DNA from: Conyzicola nivalis | GTDB lineage: Bacteria > Actinomycetota > Actinomycetes > Actinomycetales > Microbacteriaceae | Direction of reading: 5' to 3' | DNA: 64,000 bases | NCBI RefSeq assembly: GCF_014639655.1 | Contig: NZ_BMGB01000001.1 | Coordinates: 1,814,882 to 1,878,881, forward strand | Shown here: positions 18,677 to 28,821 of the stretch, in pieces | How positions within the stretch are numbered: the first letter of the stretch is position 1 | Layout of the letters: each line of letters starts with the position of its first letter | Program-made: the position numbers and the translations under genes | Notes under the pieces: generated by a model | Told to the model about the DNA's origin: nothing | The model's input: the letters and a program-made list of their open reading frames with translations, nothing else | Databases searched by the model: none

Positions 18677-19842
18677 TGGTGCGTGCGCTGACGAACCTGC
18701 AACTCGCGGGCGCCTCTGTGGCGCTCGGCCTGGCCTGGCTGGTCTCGCTGGCGATCGTCGGCGAAGCCCCCGTAGCGCTCGAGATCGTACGGGTTCTGCT
18801 GGGGGCCGTCCTGGCTCCCGTGCTCGCGATCGTCGTGGGAGTGCGGCTGGTCGCCGCGCCGCTCGCCCTGACCCACCGCGTGCGTCGCGCGCTCCAGGCG
18901 AGCGCCACCGTGGGCGTGATCGCGCTCGCCCTCACCGCCAACTCGTTCGTGGTCGGCGTGGACGATTCCGAGGCGGGTCGACCGAGAGGGCTGTTCGCGA
19001 GCCTCACGTCGGCCTACATTCTCGTGAGTGTGCTGGGCTTTGCGGCCGCGATCGCCCTCGTGCTGTTCCTGCTGCTACGCCGCCGTCTGTCCTTCCGCGC
19101 GAGTGTCGCCGTCGCGGCCCCTCTGGGAGTGGTCGCGGCCCCGCTCGTCGCGGTGACCCTCTTGGGCCCGGGGGCCGTGATCGGCCTGTCCCTGGTGGTC
19201 TTCGCCTACGCGGTATTGCCGCGCCTGTCCGGTGTCTTCAGGCTGCCACCGGCCACACCCCGGACCGTCGCGGTCGAGCCGCTTCGCGACCGGGTCATCC
19301 TTCTCGCTGCCATCTCGCTCGCCGTGACCCTCGTCGTCTGGTGCGGCGGTTTCGCGCTGAGCATCGCCAACACGGGCACGGATGCCGCGACGACCAGTCT
19401 CGGCCTGGCATCCGCCGTGGGGCAGCTCGCCGTGCTCCCGCTGCTCTGGGCGTTCTCCCTCGTCATCGGGTTCTGGCAGCCACGGGTCGAGCGCGCCGCC
19501 CTGCGCGGTAGTGCCGCGGCAAACGCCGTCGTCGTGGTGGTCGTCTCCGCGATGGTGGCCACCTACTCGAGCGAGGGCGACGGCTACGTGCTGCTGCTCC
19601 TCGTACTCAGTGCGGGCGTCGGATTCTGGGCGGGGAGTATCGCCTGGGCGCTGTGGCAGGCACGGCGGCCAGCCGAGCGGATCGCGCTGAGCGTGGTCGC
19701 CGCCGTCGCGGCGACCGTGACCTATGCCATGCTCGCAGCGCTCACCGCGGGCATCGTGCTCGCCCTCGTGAGCGGACTACTCGCCTTCGGCGGCGCGCGT
19801 TTCCTGCTGCGGAAGCCGGGCGCCGAGGTGGAGCCGGTCTAG
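18676..19842 (+). CDS. Polytopic membrane protein of unknown function
   Basis: About 388 aa from GTG 18676 (a second GTG at 18679 is equally possible), overlapping the mutase stop by 1 nt. The protein is almost entirely hydrophobic with about ten or more predicted membrane helices rich in Ala, Val and Leu (for example VVVVVVSAMVA near 285 and the repeated LLVLSAGVGFWAG). No enzymatic motif or known transporter signature is visible. The last 4 nt overlap the convergent PTS IIB gene. No function is offered. Confidence 0.65.
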   Translation: MVRALTNLQLAGASVALGLAWLVSLAIVGEAPVALEIVRVLLGAVLAPVLAIVVGVRLVAAPLALTHRVRRALQASATVGVIALALTANSFVVGVDDSEAGRPRGLFASLTSAYILVSVLGFAAAIALVLFLLLRRRLSFRASVAVAAPLGVVAAPLVAVTLLGPGAVIGLSLVVFAYAVLPRLSGVFRLPPATPRTVAVEPLRDRVILLAAISLAVTLVVWCGGFALSIANTGTDAATTSLGLASAVGQLAVLPLLWAFSLVIGFWQPRVERAALRGSAAANAVVVVVVSAMVATYSSEGDGYVLLLLVLSAGVGFWAGSIAWALWQARRPAERIALSVVAAVAATVTYAMLAALTAGIVLALVSGLLAFGGARFLLRKPGAEVEPV

Positions 19843-20108
19843 CCCAGCGACGCCTCCAGCTTGGTCGCGAGTTCGTTGGTGTCGAAGAAGTTCTCGATCA
19901 CGATCACGTCGGCGAAGGTCTTGCCGATCGCGTCGACGAACTCGGCAGACGTGAGGATGACCTGGGCGTCGCGCGCCATTTCGAGCGAATCCAGGTGCAC
20001 CGCCGTGACATCCGCCTCGATGTCCAACTTTTTCAGCACGCGTTCGGCGTTCACCTTGAGAATTCCGGAGCTTCCGATTCCCGCTCCGCAGATCGCCACG
20101 ATTTTCAC
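19839..20108 (-). CDS. PTS sugar transporter IIB component (ascorbate/lactose-like)
   Basis: 89 aa from GTG 20108, overlapping the IIA stop (GTGA). The N-terminus KIVAICGAGIGSSGILKVNA carries the phosphorylatable cysteine in the CGAGIGSS loop, as in UlaB-type IIB proteins. It would receive phosphate from IIA and pass it to a sugar in a IIC transporter. No IIC gene is present: downstream is an unrelated gene on the opposite strand. Either the IIC lies elsewhere or the pair is regulatory. Confidence 0.82.
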   Translation of the reverse strand: MKIVAICGAGIGSSGILKVNAERVLKKLDIEADVTAVHLDSLEMARDAQVILTSAEFVDAIGKTFADVIVIENFFDTNELATKLEASLG

Positions 20109-20554
20109 TCTGACCCCCCGGCCATGATCGCCTGCACTTCGGCGACGCTCGTCGCCGCCGCGAGCGCCTGGATGGCGTTCGAGTCGTTGAAGACGTTCGC
20201 GAGATTCGCGACCGTCTTGAGGTGCGCATCCGCGGACTTGATGGCGAGAGCGAGCACCACCCGCACCGGGTCGTTGTGCGGATGGCCGAAGTTCACGGGC
20301 TCGGCGAGCGTCACGATCGCGAGGCCGTCGGCGAGGACCTCGGGTCCTGGCCGGGCGTGCGCGAGAGCGAGCCCGGGGGCGATCACGACGTAGGGGCCGT
20401 GCTCCTCGATCATGCGGATCATCTCGTTCGCATAATCGGGGGTGGCCGCGCCCGAGCGCACCAGACCGAGGCCGGCGAGGTGCACGGCCGAGCGCCAGTC
20501 GGGCGCCGATGCGTGGATCTCGACCGCCTCGTCCGGCACAGCGGGAAGCGGCAT
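20105..20554 (-). CDS. PTS sugar transporter IIA component (mannitol/fructose/ascorbate type)
   Basis: 149 aa starting at ATG 20554, 2 nt after the adenosine deaminase stop. GPYVVIAPGLALAHARPGPE (about 75-94) contains the phospho-accepting histidine of the PTS EIIA type 2 domain, and VNFGHPHNDPVRVVLALAIK follows as expected. It accepts phosphate from HPr. Being translated with adenosine deaminase suggests control by, or uptake of, a nucleoside-derived sugar; this is inference. Confidence 0.85.
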   Translation of the reverse strand: MPLPAVPDEAVEIHASAPDWRSAVHLAGLGLVRSGAATPDYANEMIRMIEEHGPYVVIAPGLALAHARPGPEVLADGLAIVTLAEPVNFGHPHNDPVRVVLALAIKSADAHLKTVANLANVFNDSNAIQALAAATSVAEVQAIMAGGSE

Positions 20555-20556
20555 GG

Positions 20557-21669
20557 CTAGGCCTGCTCGAAGCCGGTGAGGATCTGCTCGATCAGGTCGT
20601 CGCGGTCGTCGAGCGAGAGGAAGGATGCCGCGGCCGCGTTCAGCTGGAACTGGGCGAGGTCGTCGAGGGTGTAGCCGAACTCCTCGGCGAGCAGGAACAG
20701 CTCTTTCGACAGGCTCGTGTTGCTCATCAGGCGGTTGTCGACGTTCACCGTTACGCGGAAACCGAGCTGGTAGAGCACGTCGAACGGGTGGTCGGCGAGT
20801 TCGGTGCCCCACGCGTTGGTCTGCAGGTTCGATGACGGCGACAGTTCGAGCGCGATTTGGCGGTCCTTGATCCACTCGGCGACCCGGCCGAGCTCGACGT
20901 AGACACCCTCGTCGTCTTCGCTCGTCGTGCTGATGTCTTCCGCGATGCGCACACCGTGGCCGATGCGCAGCGCGCGGCCGTCGAACAGGGCGCTCTTGAT
21001 GCTGTCGAGGCTGTCGGCCTCGCCGGCGTGCACGGTGACGGGCAGGAAGTTCTGGGCCAGGTAATCGAAGGCGTCGGCGAGCTTGCTGGCCGGGAAGCCG
21101 GCCTCGGCGCCGGCGATGTCGAAACCGACCACGCCGTTGTCGCGCTGGCGAACGGCGAGCTGGGCGATCTCGAGACCGCGGTCGGCGTGACGCATGGCGC
21201 TGACCAGCTGGCCGACGCGGATGGTGTGTCCCGACTCGGCGGCGTCGACGACGCCCTGCTCGAGCCCCTCCTGCACGGCTTCGACGACCTCGTCGAGGCT
21301 GAGCCCGTCGGTCAGGTGCTGCTCGGGCGCCCAGCGCACCTCGCCATAGATGACGCCGTCGGCGGCGAGATCATGCACGAACTCACGGGCGACGCGGAAC
21401 AGGCCGCCGCGCGTCTGCATGACGGCGATGGTCACGTCGAAGGTCTTGAGGTACTCGACCAGCGACCCGCTGTTCGACTGGGACTCGAACCACGCCGCGA
21501 GCTCGGTCGCATCCGTCGTCGGCAGCTCGAATCCGATTTCCTCGGCCAGATCGATGATCGTCTGCGGGCGCAGTCCGCCGTCGAGGTGGTCGTGGAGGGA
21601 GATCTTGGGCAGCGCCGTGATCGAAGCGCCACCACCCGGGAGAATGTAGGTTTCGGCAGCGGAGTTCAT
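20557..21669 (-). CDS. add: Adenosine deaminase
   Basis: 370 aa. Hydrolytic deamination of adenosine or deoxyadenosine to inosine. Zinc ligands in ISLHDHLDGGLRP (near 24-36), then VTVHAGEA with the third histidine, HGVRIAED, and the catalytic region ALELSPSSNLQTNAW with NVDNRLMSNTSL. A TAGATT box (21677-21682) lies 7 nt before the ATG with no ribosome-binding site, so it likely begins its own leaderless transcript within the salvage block, continuing into the PTS genes. Confidence 0.93.
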   Translation of the reverse strand: MNSAAETYILPGGGASITALPKISLHDHLDGGLRPQTIIDLAEEIGFELPTTDATELAAWFESQSNSGSLVEYLKTFDVTIAVMQTRGGLFRVAREFVHDLAADGVIYGEVRWAPEQHLTDGLSLDEVVEAVQEGLEQGVVDAAESGHTIRVGQLVSAMRHADRGLEIAQLAVRQRDNGVVGFDIAGAEAGFPASKLADAFDYLAQNFLPVTVHAGEADSLDSIKSALFDGRALRIGHGVRIAEDISTTSEDDEGVYVELGRVAEWIKDRQIALELSPSSNLQTNAWGTELADHPFDVLYQLGFRVTVNVDNRLMSNTSLSKELFLLAEEFGYTLDDLAQFQLNAAAASFLSLDDRDDLIEQILTGFEQA

Positions 21670-21710
21670 GGGACTAAATCTACCCTGCCGTGCCCGATCA
21701 GGGGCGGGCG

Positions 21711-23006
21711 CTACTCGATGCGGCCGGCGATGAGCGGTCCCCCGGTTTCGACGGGCTCGCCGGGGTCGCCGATGCGGTACGCGCCCTCGAGCGCCTCCAG
21801 CGCGCGGTCGAAGCGTTCCGGCTCGTCGGCGCTGAGAGTGAATAGCGCCTGACCCGCCGTAACCGTGTCACCCGGTTTCGCGTGCAGGTCGACGCCGGCG
21901 GAATGCTGGACAGGATCCTGCTTGCGCGCCCGGCCGGCTCCGAGGCGCCAGGCCGCGATTCCGAACGGCAGCGCCTGCTGTTCGACGAGCACGCCGCCGC
22001 GGGCGGCCGTGACGACGTGGGTCTCCTTAGCGACGGGCAGCGCGGCCGTAGGGTCGCCGCCCTGTGCACGGATCATCGCGTTCCAGGTGTCCATCGCGCG
22101 GCCGTCGGCGAGGGCAGCCTCGACGTCGGCGTCGGGCTGGCCGGCGAGCGCGAGCATCTCGCGGGCGAGGGCGACCGTGAGCGCGACCACATCGGAGGGA
22201 CCGCCGCCGGCGAGCACCTCGACCGACTCGCGCACCTCGTTCGCGTTGCCGATCGCGAAGCCGAGCGGAACGTTCATGTTCGTCAGCAGCGCCGTCGTCG
22301 CAACACCCGCGTCCTTGCCGAGCGCGACCATCGTCTCCGCCAGCTGACGTGACTGTTCGATGTCTTTCAGGAACGCGCCCGAGCCGAACTTCACGTCGAG
22401 CACGAGCGCCGACGTGCCCTCGGCGATCTTCTTGCTCATGATCGAGGACGCGATGAGCGGGATCGCCTCGACGGTCCCGGTGATGTCCCGCAGGGCGTAG
22501 AGCTTGCCGTCGGCGGGGGCGAGCCCCAATCCCGCGGCACACACGACGGCGCCGACGTCACGCAGCTGGCTGTGGAACTCCTCGTTGCTGAGCGACGCGC
22601 GCCAGCCCGGGATCGACTCGAGCTTGTCGAGGGTTCCGCCGGTGTGGCCGAGTCCGCGGCCGGACAGTTGGGGAACCGCGACGCCGAAGGATGCCACGAG
22701 CGGAGCCAGCGGCAACGTGATCTTGTCCCCCACCCCTCCCGTGGAGTGCTTGTCGGTGGTGGCCTTGCCGAGTCCCTCGAACGAGAGCGTCTCGCCGCTC
22801 GCGATCATCGCGAGGGTGAGATCGCGGATCTCCTCGCGTGCCATGCCGTTGAGGAAGATCGCCATGGTCATGGCGGCCATCTGCTCGTCGGCCACATAGC
22901 CGCGCGTGTACGCGTCGACGAGCCAGTCGATCTGGGCTGTCGTCAGGGCACCCTTGTCGCGTTTGGTGCGGATGAGGTCGACGACGTCGAAGGGTTCGAC
23001 GGCCAT
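21711..23006 (-). CDS. deoA: Thymidine phosphorylase
   Basis: 431 aa. Reversible phosphorolysis of thymidine or deoxyuridine. Conserved pyrimidine phosphorylase features: VDLIRTKRDKGALTTAQIDWLV at the start, KHSTGGVGDKITLPLAPLVA (glycine-rich phosphate loop), SGRGLGHTGGTLDKLESIPG and the LIASSIMSKKIAEGT stretch. The C-terminal domain ends at EPVETGGPLIAGRIE. It starts 2 nt after the cytidine deaminase stop, so the two are translated together: deaminated pyrimidine nucleosides then go to phosphorolysis. Confidence 0.94.
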   Translation of the reverse strand: MAVEPFDVVDLIRTKRDKGALTTAQIDWLVDAYTRGYVADEQMAAMTMAIFLNGMAREEIRDLTLAMIASGETLSFEGLGKATTDKHSTGGVGDKITLPLAPLVASFGVAVPQLSGRGLGHTGGTLDKLESIPGWRASLSNEEFHSQLRDVGAVVCAAGLGLAPADGKLYALRDITGTVEAIPLIASSIMSKKIAEGTSALVLDVKFGSGAFLKDIEQSRQLAETMVALGKDAGVATTALLTNMNVPLGFAIGNANEVRESVEVLAGGGPSDVVALTVALAREMLALAGQPDADVEAALADGRAMDTWNAMIRAQGGDPTAALPVAKETHVVTAARGGVLVEQQALPFGIAAWRLGAGRARKQDPVQHSAGVDLHAKPGDTVTAGQALFTLSADEPERFDRALEALEGAYRIGDPGEPVETGGPLIAGRIE

Positions 23007-23008
23007 GA

Positions 23009-23416
23009 TCAGTCGGCCTGCGCGTATTCAGCGAGCTGGCGGGGTCCGAACGCGTCGGGCAGCACCTCGTCCATCGTCTTGATACCGGAGACGGTCTCGA
23101 GCAGCATGCCCTCGGCGGAGAACTCGTTGAGCAGCTGGCGGCAACGCCCGCAAGGCATGAGGATGTTGCCGTGGCCGTCGACGCAGGTGAACGCGACGAG
23201 TTCACCGCCACCCGACATGTGCAGGGCGGAGACGAGGGCGCATTCGGCGCAGAGCCCGACACCGTAGGAGGCGTTCTCCACGTTGCATCCGGAAATTATG
23301 CGACCGTCGGAAACGAGGGCCGCAGCGCCGACCGGGAACTTCGAATACGGCGAGTACGACTTTTGCATCGCTTCGTTGGCGGCGACGCGGAGGGCGTCCC
23401 AGTCGATGTCGACCAT
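23009..23416 (-). CDS. cdd: Cytidine deaminase
   Basis: 135 aa from ATG 23416 with AAGGAA 4 nt upstream. Converts cytidine or deoxycytidine to (deoxy)uridine. Zinc-binding motifs are complete: NVENASYGVGLCAECALVSA with catalytic C-A-E, and MPCGRCRQLLNEF with the PCxxC pair. SKFPVGAAAL precedes as usual. It sits 8 nt downstream of the frameshifted ABC permease, whose wrong reading frame happens to run into this ORF in phase. Confidence 0.95.
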   Translation of the reverse strand: MVDIDWDALRVAANEAMQKSYSPYSKFPVGAAALVSDGRIISGCNVENASYGVGLCAECALVSALHMSGGGELVAFTCVDGHGNILMPCGRCRQLLNEFSAEGMLLETVSGIKTMDEVLPDAFGPRQLAEYAQAD

Positions 23417-23424
23417 AAGGTTCC

Positions 23425-24708
23425 TTACTGCTTGACGTAGGGCTTGCCCGCTGCGGCCGGGCCGACAACGCGTCCGACGAGGCCGGCGACGGCCACGAGG
23501 GTGACGAGGTAGGGCACCATGGCGATGAGGTCGGGCGGGATGTCGGCGCCGGTCTGACCGGCGAAGATGCGGAAGTTCTTCGAGAATCCAAATAGCAACG
23601 CCGCGAGGGCGGCGAGCCATGGGTTCCAGCGCCCGAGGATCACGCAGGCGAGGGCGATGAAGCCCTGACCGGCCGACATCTCGCGCACGAACGCGCCGAC
23701 CGAGCCCAGCGTGAGCGCCGCACCGCCGAGGCCCGCGATGGTGCCGGCGATCGACACCGTCCAGAAGCGGGTGCGGTTGACGTTGATGCCGACGGTGTCG
23801 GCGGCGAGGGGGTGCTCGCCCACCGCGCGGATGCGCAGGCCGATCTTGGTCTTGAACAGGATGAACCAGACGAGCGGAACCAGCACGAACATGAGGTACG
23901 TGGTGATGCGCTGATCGAAGAGGACCGCACCGATGACGGGGATGTCGGAGAGCAGCGGGATCGGCAGGAACGGCAGGGTTCCGGGGAAGTTCGTCTCCTG
24001 CGAGTTGTCGTTCAGCACCGCGGCGTAGAAGAAGTTCGTCAGACCGATGACGAGGGCGTTGAGCACCACACCGACGATGATCTGGTCGACCAGGTACTTG
24101 ATCGAGAACGCGGCGAGCACCATCGAGACGAGGGCACCGCCGATCAGCGCGGCGATGAGGCCGAGCGTGAGGCTGTCGGTGAGGCTCGCGACGACCGCGG
24201 AGACGAAGGCGCCGGCGAGCAGCTGGCCCTCGATCGCGATGTTGACCACGCCGACACGTTCCCCGATGACGCCGGCGAGGGCGCCGAAGATCACGGGGGT
24301 GGCGAGGGCGATCGAGCCGCTGATCAGGAAGACGACGGGCACCTTCGAACCCGCGCCGGTGAACACCGCCGGTGAACACGACGAGCGCGATCAGGAACAG
24401 CAGCGTGAACGTGATGATGAGCCAGAGCGGCACCTTGCGGCGGCCGACGGTGAGCCACACGGACACGGCGGCGAGCACGAGCAGCAGCACGCCGACGACC
24501 GTGCAGAGAACCTGCGACGTGACCGGCACGTTCGGGATCACGATCGCGTCGGTGGCCTCGGAGAAGACGATGAGCGCGGTGCGGTCGTCGCCGAAGATTC
24601 CGAAGACGACGAACGCGACGACCGCGAGCACGCTGAGGACGACGGCGATCTTCCACTTGCGGGGAATCTCGGTGATCGTGTGCACGACGGGGGTGGAGAC
24701 AACGGTCG

Positions 24709-24712
<4 letters not shown>
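23425..24712 (-). pseudogene. Nucleoside ABC transporter permease 2, frameshifted by a 13-bp tandem duplication
   Basis: The N-terminal part (GTG 24712, three membrane helices, ending LLFLIALVVFTG) and the remaining part (TGAGSKVPVVFLISGS to the stop at 23425, about eight helices with ERVGVVNIAIEGQLLAGAF) are in different frames. The break coincides with two exact head-to-tail copies of CGCCGGTGAACAC (24354-24366 and 24367-24379). Deleting one copy joins the halves as LVVFTGAGSKV and gives a 424-aa permease of normal length. As read, the product stops being a transporter after about 115 residues. The start overlaps the permease 1 stop (GTGA). It may be a true mutation, a reversible switch, or a strain polymorphism. 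Confidence 0.85.
24354..24379. repeat. Exact 13-bp tandem duplication inside permease 2
   Basis: Two adjacent identical 13-mers (24354-24366, 24367-24379). Since 13 is not a multiple of 3, the duplication shifts the reading frame. Flanking bases differ, so the repeat is exactly two units. Confidence 0.95.
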
Positions 24713-25973
<1,261 letters not shown>

Positions 25974-25977
<4 letters not shown>

Positions 25978-27473
25978 GCTGCGATTCCTGCCATCATCTC
26001 GCCGAGGGTCGCCCGGCTGGTGTCTGCATCGACGATGCCCACGATCTTGCCGCGGTACATCACGGCGATACGGTCGGCGAGCCCGACGACTTCGTCGAGC
26101 TCGGTCGACACGATGAGCACGGGGATCCCCGAGTCACGGGTCGCCACGATGCGGTCGTGCACGAATTCGATCGATCCGACGTCGAGGCCGCGGGTGGGCT
26201 GTGACGCGATAAGCAGGCGCAGGTCGCGCGACAGTTCGCGCGCGAGCACGACCTTCTGTTGGTTTCCGCCGGAGAGCCGACCCGCGAGGGTGTCGGTTCC
26301 CTGCGTGCGGATGTCGAACTCCTTGATCGACTTCTCGGCGAATTCTTCGCGGTAGTCGAACCTGATGTTGAGGCCCTTCGCGAAGGGTTCCCCGACGCTG
26401 CGGTCGAGCATGAGGTTCTCGGCGACGGAGAATTCGGCGACGAGGCCGTCTTTCTTGCGGTCTTCGGGAACGAATCCGATGCCGGCGTCGAGTGTCTGCC
26501 GCACGGTGGCGCCGACGATCTCCTTGCCGTCGAGCGTGACCGAACCCTTGACGCCCGAGCGCAGGCCGAGGATGGCCTCGGTCAGTTCGGTCTGGCCGTT
26601 GCCCTGCACGCCGGCGACCGCGAGGATCTCGCCCTCGCGGATCGTGAACGACACGTCGTCGAGCAGGCGCTGGCCGTTCGCGTCGAGCACGGTGAGTCCC
26701 GCGACGACGAACGATTCGCCCCCGAGCGTCGGCGGATTCTTCTCGACGGTCAGGTCGACCGCGCGGCCCACCATCAGCGAGGCGAGCTCGGTGGTCGACG
26801 CGGACGGCGAGGCGGTCGCGACGATTTTTCCGAGGCGCATGACGGTGATGCGGTCGGCGACCTCTTTCACCTCGCGCAGCTTGTGGGTGATGAAGACGAT
26901 GGATGTACCGCCGGCGGCGAGCTGCTTCATGATGATCATGAGCTCGTCGGTTTCCTGCGGCGTGAGCACGGCGGTGGGCTCGTCGAGCACGAGCACCTGC
27001 GCGTCGCGGGCGAGTGCCTTGATGATCTCGACCCGCTGCTGGGCGCCGACCGGCAGGTCCCCGACGACGTCGTCGGGGTCGATGTCGAAGCCGAAGCGCT
27101 TGGAGATGTCGGTGACGAGCGTGCGCGCCGTCGGCAGGTCGAGCACGACGCCGCCCTTGACCGGCTCGTGGCCCAGCATGACGTTCTCGGCGACGGTGAA
27201 GACGGGAATGAGCATGAAGTGCTGGTGCACCATGCCGATTCCGGCGGCGAGAGCGTCGCCGGGGCTGAGGAAGCGAACCGGCTCGTCGTCGAGCAGGATC
27301 TCGCCCTCGTCGGCCTTGTACAGGCCGTAAAGCACGTTCATCAGGGTGGACTTGCCCGCGCCGTTCTCGCCGAGAAGGCAGTGGATTTCGCCGGGTTCGA
27401 CGGTCAGGTCGATGTGGTCATTGGCGACGAGTGCACCAAAGCGCTTGGTGATGCCGCGGAGTTCGAGTTTCAT
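25974..27473 (-). CDS. Nucleoside ABC transporter ATP-binding protein (two ABC domains)
   Basis: 499 aa from ATG 27473; a longer in-frame ORF adds 16 residues not seen in the family. Two ATPase domains: first with Walker A GENGAGKST and Walker B VLVLDEPTAVL, second with GVQGNGQTE and signature LSGGNQQKVVLAREL; the second Walker B reads LLIASQPTRGLD, lacking the usual acidic pair, as is common in RbsA/YufO-type proteins. It energises uptake of nucleosides captured by the lipoprotein encoded upstream. Confidence 0.92.
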
Positions 27474-27524
27474 CGTGTCAAGATTCTGCCAGTAAAACGG
27501 TCGGGTACGAGTATCAGGCAATCA

Positions 27525-27573
27525 CACACAGAACGCCGGGGCGGCACTCGGCCACCCCGGCGTTCGCTGTGTG
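27525..27573 (-). promoter_or_regulatory. Strong stem-loop between the BMP gene and the ATPase gene
   Basis: Core arms 27532-27545 and 27551-27564 pair over 14 bp (one G-U) around a 5-nt loop; outer arms CACACAG (27525-27531) and CTGTGTG (27567-27573) extend it. No T-run follows on the minus strand. Probably an RNA processing or attenuation structure that keeps binding-protein mRNA in excess over transporter mRNA. Confidence 0.6.
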
Positions 27574-27591
27574 CGTGTGTTATCGAGCTGC

Positions 27592-28662
27592 TTACTCGAG
27601 CGGGTCGATGCTTCCGTCGATGATGCCGGCCTTGAGCTCTTCGAGCTTGTCTTTGATCTCGGCGTCGACCTTGTCGTCGAAGGTGCCGAAGTCGGCGAGG
27701 TCGGTGCCCTCGTTCTCGAGCGTTCCCACGTACGGGGTCGCGTCGAACTCGGCGCCGTCGACCTGCTCCTCGATGACGTCGAACACGGCGTCGGTCATCT
27801 TCTTCAGGACCGAGGTGAGCACCTGGTCTGCGTACTCGGGGCTGGTCACGGCGATGTCCTTGTCGACACCGATGAAGACGACGTCCTTGCCCGACTCGTT
27901 GATGGCTTCAGACGTTGCGCTGAAGAGGCCACCCGCGACGGGGAAGATGACGTCGGCGTCCTGGGCGATCTGGCCGGCGCTGATGCTCTTCGCGCCCTCG
28001 GAGTCGCCGAAGCCGTCGGTGAACAGGCCGGTCGCTGCTGCCGGGTCCCAGCCGAGAACGTTGACGGGGGTGCCCGTCTCTTCTTCGTAGGCCTTGGCGC
28101 CGTTGTAGAAGCCGGTCATGAAGTCGGTGACGGCGTCGATCTGGAGTCCGCCGTAGGTGCCGACGACCTTCGTGGTCGAGTATGCGGCGGCGAGGTAGCC
28201 GGCGAGGTAGCTCGACTCGTTCATCGAGTAGATGATCGGCTTGAGGTTGGTGGTCGTCTCTTCGGCGACGTAGCCGTCGATCGTGACGAAGTGGTTGTCG
28301 GGGTTCGAGGCCGCAGCGGCGTTGACCGCGTCGATGAGGTTGAAGCCCACGGCGAAGATGATGTCGCAGTTCGCGTCGATCATGTTGCTGAGGTTCGGCT
28401 CAAAGTCGTCGGTGGAGGCGGACTCCGCGTCGGCGATCTTGACACCGAGCTCGTCTTCGGCCTGGGTCAGACCCGCGTAGGCCGCTTCGTTGAACGACTT
28501 GTCGTTCCAGCTGCCCTCGTCAGAGACGGCGCAGGCCTTGTAGTCGACGCTCTCGGCGCTTTCGCCCTCTTCCGGTGCTGCTGCACAACCGGCCAAAATG
28601 AAACTCGCTGCGCCGACGAGCGCCAGGCCAGCGAGACCACGCTTGCGTGTGATTACGTTCAC
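27592..28662 (-). CDS. BMP-family nucleoside-binding lipoprotein
   Basis: 356 aa. GTG 28662 has GGAGG 7 nt upstream, deciding the start over a longer in-frame ORF. Lipoprotein signal peptide: KRGLAGLALVGAASFILAGC with lipobox LAGC. The mature part has the PBP1_BmpA fold motifs SDEGSWNDKSFNEAAYAGL, IFAVGFNLIDAVNAAA, VGTYGGLQIDAVTDFMTGFY and FIGVDKDIAV. Relatives bind purine nucleosides. It lies first in the transporter operon. Confidence 0.92.
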   Translation of the reverse strand: MNVITRKRGLAGLALVGAASFILAGCAAAPEEGESAESVDYKACAVSDEGSWNDKSFNEAAYAGLTQAEDELGVKIADAESASTDDFEPNLSNMIDANCDIIFAVGFNLIDAVNAAAASNPDNHFVTIDGYVAEETTTNLKPIIYSMNESSYLAGYLAAAYSTTKVVGTYGGLQIDAVTDFMTGFYNGAKAYEEETGTPVNVLGWDPAAATGLFTDGFGDSEGAKSISAGQIAQDADVIFPVAGGLFSATSEAINESGKDVVFIGVDKDIAVTSPEYADQVLTSVLKKMTDAVFDVIEEQVDGAEFDATPYVGTLENEGTDLADFGTFDDKVDAEIKDKLEELKAGIIDGSIDPLE

Positions 28663-28821
28663 TAGATTTCCTCCAGATGCATGCCCTGGCGATACCAGGG
28701 CGGATGCCACCCAGATTACCGATTGCGACCAGCGCGATGGACGAAATCTCGCAACTATGCCTCAGACGTTACAAAGCTGGGATGCTGCCGAAATGTCTAG
28801 GAAATCACAGCGGCCGAAAGG

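Noticed and set aside
28663-28821. Purine riboswitch ahead of the nucleoside-binding lipoprotein
   Set aside because: No purine aptamer loops or three-way junction could be found in the 159 bp; only weak promoter-like boxes.
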